A stretch of DNA of 7,718 nucleotides from an uncultured Oscillospiraceae bacterium. Its GTDB lineage: Bacteria; Bacillota; Clostridia; Oscillospirales; Ruminococcaceae. Under the pieces are notes generated by a model. That model ran no database searches, was not told where the DNA came from, and saw only the letters and a list, made by a program, of their open reading frames with translations. The stretch is from positions 1 through 7,718 of the forward strand of contig CAJTSP010000128.1 in the NCBI GenBank assembly GCA_910578965.1, in the 5' to 3' direction. The position numbers were made by a program, and so were the translations under genes. Below are positions 4,742-7,718 of this stretch, in pieces (position 1 is the first letter of the stretch; every line of letters starts with the position of its first letter).

Positions 4742-7462
4742 ATGAAAGAGCTTCAGCGTCTCAAAGTAAGGGAGGCGATCCCCATCGCAACCAACGATCC
4801 CCGCGAGCCGCGCCCTGTGCGCCGGCTCAATACGGGTTCCAGTGCGCGCCGGCCGGCCGGGCCTGGGCATCCCGACGCCCCGCGCCCCGCGGCCCCTTCC
4901 GGCGCGCAGCATGCATCTTCCGGCCGCCCGGCTGCCGCTTCCGGCGCGCAGCGCTCTTCTGCGGGGCGCCCGGCCGCCCCACGCCCGTCTGGGGCCGGCT
5001 CCGGCGCGCAGCATGCATCCGCAGGCCGCCCGGGTACGCAGCGGCCTGTATCCGGCCGCCCCGGTACGCAGCGGCCTGCTTCCGGCCGGCCGGAGGCCAG
5101 GCGGCAGGGGGGCGGGGGCCAGCCGCCCCAAGGCCCTCAAAAGAAAAAGCGTTCGGTGATTGGGCGGGTTTGGAGCTTTTTCTGGCGCTTTTGCGTCTGT
5201 ATGGGCTGCCTTGGCGTGATGCTGGGCAGCGTGCTGGCGGTGCTGCTGAGCATGTATGTTGTCAAGGCCACCGCGGCCGACGCCGATCTGCTGGACCTGG
5301 ACAACATGGACCTTGCCTATACCACCATTATCTATGCCCGCAACCACGACGACCCTACCGTCTGGGAGGTGTACGATACCCTCAGCCGGGACAATAACCG
5401 TATCTGGGCATATCTCAATGAGATACCCCAAGACCTGCAGTGGGCGTTTATCTGCACCGAGGACAAGACTTTTTATGAGCACCCCGGCGTCAACTTTAAG
5501 CGCACCCTCTCGGCCACCATCAACTTAGTGCTCAACCGGCTTACAAACGGCCGGCTGCGCCTGTATGACAGCGAGCAGGGCGCTTCCACCATCGACCAGC
5601 AGCTCATCAAAAATATCACCGGCGACGACGACCAGGACCCCATGCGCAAGGTGCGGGAAATTTTCCGCGCCATTGGCCTGGAAAACCGCTACTCCAAGGA
5701 CATGATCTTAGAGGCGTATCTCAACACCATCAGCCTTACCGGGCGGATCGCGGGGGTGCGCGCCGGGGCCGACACCTATTTTGGCAAGGAGCTGGGCGAC
5801 CTCTCTTTGCAGGAATGCGCGTCCATTGCGGCCATCACCAAAAACCCCACCCTCTATAATCCCTATACCAACCCGGAAACCCATCTGCAGCGCCGCAACG
5901 ACGTTTTGTATTTTATGTGGCAGCAGGGCAGGATCACCGACAGCGAGTACGAGCAGGCGGTCAACTCCCCGCTTGAGCTGGCCGAGGGGCAGACCGACGA
6001 GGTGGTTACCCGCACCAGCAACAACTCGTATTTTACCGATGCCATCATCCGCCAGTTGATTGACGACATCAACGACGAAAACGGCTGGGAAGGCGAATCC
6101 CAGGCCCTCAACGTCATCTATAACAGCGGCCTGCGCATCTACGCCACGGTGGATCCCTTTGTGCAGCAGCAGATGGAACAGGTGATGCTCAACGCAAACG
6201 ACGAGATTTTTGCGCCGCTTTGGCGGGAGGAGGAGATCGCCGAGGAGCTCATCCAGGAGGAGGACGAGATTGTCCTCAATGAGGACGGTACCCCCAAGAC
6301 CAGCACCGACGAGGAGGGCAACACCCTCTACTACCGCCGGGTGCGCACCCAGGCGGCCATGGCCACCCTCAACTACGAGGGCGAGGTGGTGGCGCTGGTG
6401 GGCGGCCTGGGCGAAAAAAAGGTGGACCTTGGCCTCAACCGCGCCTTTGTGGCCCGGCAGACCGGCTCCAGCATGAAGCCGATCGCGGCCTACAGCCTTG
6501 CCATCGACTACGGCACCCTCAACTACTCCTCCCTCATGAGCGACGCCCCATTCTATACCGCGGCGGACAAAAAGGTGCTTAAAGCCGAGTTTGCCGGCTA
6601 TTTTGGCGGCATCAACGACCCCGCCGCCATCGCGCGGGAGGACGTCTGGCGCGACTGGCCGGTCAACTTTACCGGCCCCGGTACCGGCGAGCCGGTGCTG
6701 CTCTGCACCGCGCTGGCAAAATCCCTCAACACGGTAGCAGTCTGGACCGGCAGCACCGTTGGGGTGGACAATATGTACAACTTTGCCCACGACACCCTGC
6801 ACCTCGAGGACCTTGCCCCCACCGACAACGATTACAGCCCCATTGTGCTGGGCGGCCAGGGCGGCGGCGTCACTCCTGTGCAGTTGGCCGCGGCCTACCA
6901 GATGTTTGGCAACGGCGGCGTGTATGTGACCCCCCACCTGTACACCGAGGTCACCGACGCGAACGGCGAGCCGTATATGGACGTTTCCAGCACCATCAGC
7001 CGCACCCAGGCCATCCAGCCCTCCACCGCCATGATCATGAACCGGCTGCTGCGCAACGTGATGCTGGGCGGCGGCACGGCCAGCGGCATGACCCCCGCCG
7101 GCGAGATGGACGCGGTGGGCAAAACCGGCACGGCCAGCAACTACAAGGACTTTACCTTTGTGGGCCTTACCCCGTACTATGTTACCAGCGTATGGTGGGG
7201 CTTTGACAAGCCCTTTGACATGAGCGACCGCTCGCTGGAGGGCCGTACCACCAGCGGCAAGCCCACCCAGGTGGCCTGGAAGGCCCTGATGGAGCGGGTG
7301 CAGGAAAACCTCGAGTTTAAGGCTTTCCCCACCGACGAGGAGAACGTGGTGCGCCAGACCTACTGCGCCGAGACCGGCGACATTGCCAACGGCAACTGCC
7401 CTGCCACCGGTACCGGCTATTACAGCAGGGACAATATGCCCGGCGTGTGTACCGCCCACTGA
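4742..7462 (+). CDS. Class A penicillin-binding protein (GT51 glycosyltransferase plus transpeptidase)
   Basis: A bifunctional peptidoglycan synthase of 906 residues from the first ATG. In order: a disordered Ala/Pro/Arg/Gly/Ser-rich cytoplasmic tail (1-133), a basic KKKR stop (134-137) and one membrane helix (about 146-172). The extracellular GT51 domain follows, with motif EDKTFYEHPG and catalytic Glu240, then GASTIDQQLIKN (280-291), RKVREIFRA and the YLN stretch. After an acidic linker (near 488-520) comes the transpeptidase domain, with active Ser576 in SSMK, SLN at 661-663 and KTG at 794-796. All catalytic motifs are intact. The C-terminus carries three spaced Cys (YCAETG, NCP, VC), as in clostridial PBP1 proteins. 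It polymerises lipid II and cross-links stem peptides outside the membrane. The start is uncertain. The ATG at 4742 and a TTG at 4706 lack ribosome sites, whereas a near-perfect site points to ATC at 4784 (892 residues). Monocistronic with its own promoter. Confidence 0.93.
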   Translation: MKELQRLKVREAIPIATNDPREPRPVRRLNTGSSARRPAGPGHPDAPRPAAPSGAQHASSGRPAAASGAQRSSAGRPAAPRPSGAGSGAQHASAGRPGTQRPVSGRPGTQRPASGRPEARRQGGGGQPPQGPQKKKRSVIGRVWSFFWRFCVCMGCLGVMLGSVLAVLLSMYVVKATAADADLLDLDNMDLAYTTIIYARNHDDPTVWEVYDTLSRDNNRIWAYLNEIPQDLQWAFICTEDKTFYEHPGVNFKRTLSATINLVLNRLTNGRLRLYDSEQGASTIDQQLIKNITGDDDQDPMRKVREIFRAIGLENRYSKDMILEAYLNTISLTGRIAGVRAGADTYFGKELGDLSLQECASIAAITKNPTLYNPYTNPETHLQRRNDVLYFMWQQGRITDSEYEQAVNSPLELAEGQTDEVVTRTSNNSYFTDAIIRQLIDDINDENGWEGESQALNVIYNSGLRIYATVDPFVQQQMEQVMLNANDEIFAPLWREEEIAEELIQEEDEIVLNEDGTPKTSTDEEGNTLYYRRVRTQAAMATLNYEGEVVALVGGLGEKKVDLGLNRAFVARQTGSSMKPIAAYSLAIDYGTLNYSSLMSDAPFYTAADKKVLKAEFAGYFGGINDPAAIAREDVWRDWPVNFTGPGTGEPVLLCTALAKSLNTVAVWTGSTVGVDNMYNFAHDTLHLEDLAPTDNDYSPIVLGGQGGGVTPVQLAAAYQMFGNGGVYVTPHLYTEVTDANGEPYMDVSSTISRTQAIQPSTAMIMNRLLRNVMLGGGTASGMTPAGEMDAVGKTGTASNYKDFTFVGLTPYYVTSVWWGFDKPFDMSDRSLEGRTTSGKPTQVAWKALMERVQENLEFKAFPTDEENVVRQTYCAETGDIANGNCPATGTGYYSRDNMPGVCTAH
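4768..4775 (+). promoter_or_regulatory. Strong ribosome binding site inside the annotated PBP start region
   Basis: AAGGGAGG here continues as GGAGGCGATC, matching 9 of 10 bases of the extended anti-16S complement. The same motif, perfect, serves the neighbouring bofC-like gene. Eight nt downstream the in-frame codon is ATC (4784), not ATG, GTG or TTG. The site suggests that translation natively begins at 4784 and that the codons before it are leader. Confidence 0.5.
4898..5078 (+). repeat. Imperfect repeats encoding the PBP cytoplasmic tail
   Basis: A 20-base block (TCCGGCGCGCAGCATGCATC) occurs at 4898-4917 and again at 5000-5019, with a 13-base partial copy at 4940-4952. GGTACGCAGCGGCCTG occurs at 5033-5048 and 5063-5078, a 30-bp period giving tandem GTQRPVSGRP and GTQRPASGRP units. 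The reading frame is kept throughout, so the repeats look like in-frame expansion of a low-complexity tail. Confidence 0.85.
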
Positions 7463-7512
7463 CCCCCCGGCCCGCTGCCCCGCGCCAGGGGGCTGCGCCT
7501 GCAATCACGCCC

Positions 7513-7556
7513 AGCGGCGCCGCCGCCTTGCCCTTTTACAAGGCCGCGGCGCCGCT
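7513..7556 (+). terminator. Probable terminator of the PBP gene
   Basis: Bases 7513-7530 pair with 7539-7556 over 18 positions with one C-C mismatch, closing an 8-nt loop that ends TTTTA. It starts 50 nt after the PBP stop. The T tract is weak (TTTCT), so termination may depend mainly on stem strength or Rho. No other candidate is closer to the gene. Confidence 0.6.
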
Positions 7557-7578
7557 TTCTGCGCCCGCCGTCCACCGC

Positions 7579-7633
7579 CGGCGCACAGCGCCTTTGGCTC
7601 GCCGCGGCGGCCAAAGGCGCTCTTTGTGCGCCG
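7579..7633. repeat. Second large inverted repeat downstream of the PBP gene
   Basis: CGGCGCACA plus GCGCCTTTGGC (7579-7598) is complementary to GCCAAAGGCGC (7610-7620) plus TGTGCGCCG (7625-7633), with a 4-nt bulge (7621-7624) and a GC-rich loop. No T tract follows. The 3' arm contains GGCGCTCTTTGTGCGCC, which closely resembles a block at 4093-4109, suggesting a dispersed intergenic element. The rest of 7463-7718 shows no convincing gene or promoter. Confidence 0.5.
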
Positions 7634-7718
7634 TGGGGGCACAGCCGGGGCGCAGAACGGCCCGACCCGCTGCCGGCTTTTGCTAAAACTAAGGCCGGAT
7701 TTGTGCAATGATTTTGTT

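Noticed and set aside
4898..5078. Repeats considered as a CRISPR array or tandem non-coding repeat
   Set aside because: Units are short, unevenly spaced, lack unique spacers of constant length and keep the PBP reading frame.
4646..5482. 278-codon open frame antisense to the PBP N-terminal region
   Set aside because: Low-complexity Arg/Ala/Gly sequence mirrors the repeat-rich tail of the PBP on the other strand and overlaps its promoter. No independent support.
5708..7504. 598-codon open frame antisense to the PBP gene
   Set aside because: It lies opposite a gene with all catalytic motifs intact, has no ribosome site, and reads as Gly/Ala/Val/His-rich sequence typical of the complement of GC-rich coding DNA.
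7505..7708. 67-codon minus-strand open frame downstream of the PBP gene
   Set aside because: It spans two inverted repeats, is Arg/Ala/Pro-rich and has no ribosome site, so it looks like chance translation of hairpin DNA.

Overview
The window looks like chromosome of a GC-rich, spore-lineage Clostridia, most likely a gut Oscillospiraceae/Ruminococcaceae relative. The basis is strong Shine-Dalgarno sites, TGnTATAAT-type promoters, a BofC-like protein and a class A PBP of the clostridial type. Genus is inference. There are no tRNA or rRNA genes, no CRISPR array, no transposase and no phage genes.

Left part, minus strand, 3521 down to 1: one operon reading fkbH-like (HAD-IIIC/GNAT) > acyl carrier protein > MaoC-like hydratase > SDR reductase > a further gene whose first codons lie at the window edge. 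A promoter sits before fkbH. The first two genes are 2 nt apart, and the SDR stop overlaps the next start (ATGA). Known FkbH chemistry loads the glyceryl group of 1,3-bisphosphoglycerate onto an ACP, and MaoC and FabG-like enzymes process beta-oxidised acyl thioesters. The set therefore reads as a small stand-alone carrier-bound acyl (glyceryl/hydroxyacyl) pathway. No ketosynthase, PKS or NRPS module is visible. This is the most interesting system here, and its end product cannot be read from the window.

Middle, 3539-4504: a divergent intergenic region with an 18-bp hairpin abutting the forward promoter, then a glyoxalase-I-like VOC protein on the plus strand. This converges on a short membrane-anchored BofC C-terminal-domain protein on the minus strand. 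The 188-bp convergent gap is packed with GC-rich hairpins.

Right part, 4505-7718: a divergent promoter region with an inverted repeat around the -10 and a 20-bp-phased direct repeat, then a large class A penicillin-binding protein (GT51 plus transpeptidase) with an Ala/Pro/Arg/Gly-rich, repeat-containing cytoplasmic tail. Its best ribosome binding site points at an ATC codon rather than the upstream ATG. The last 256 bp hold two large hairpins and no convincing gene.
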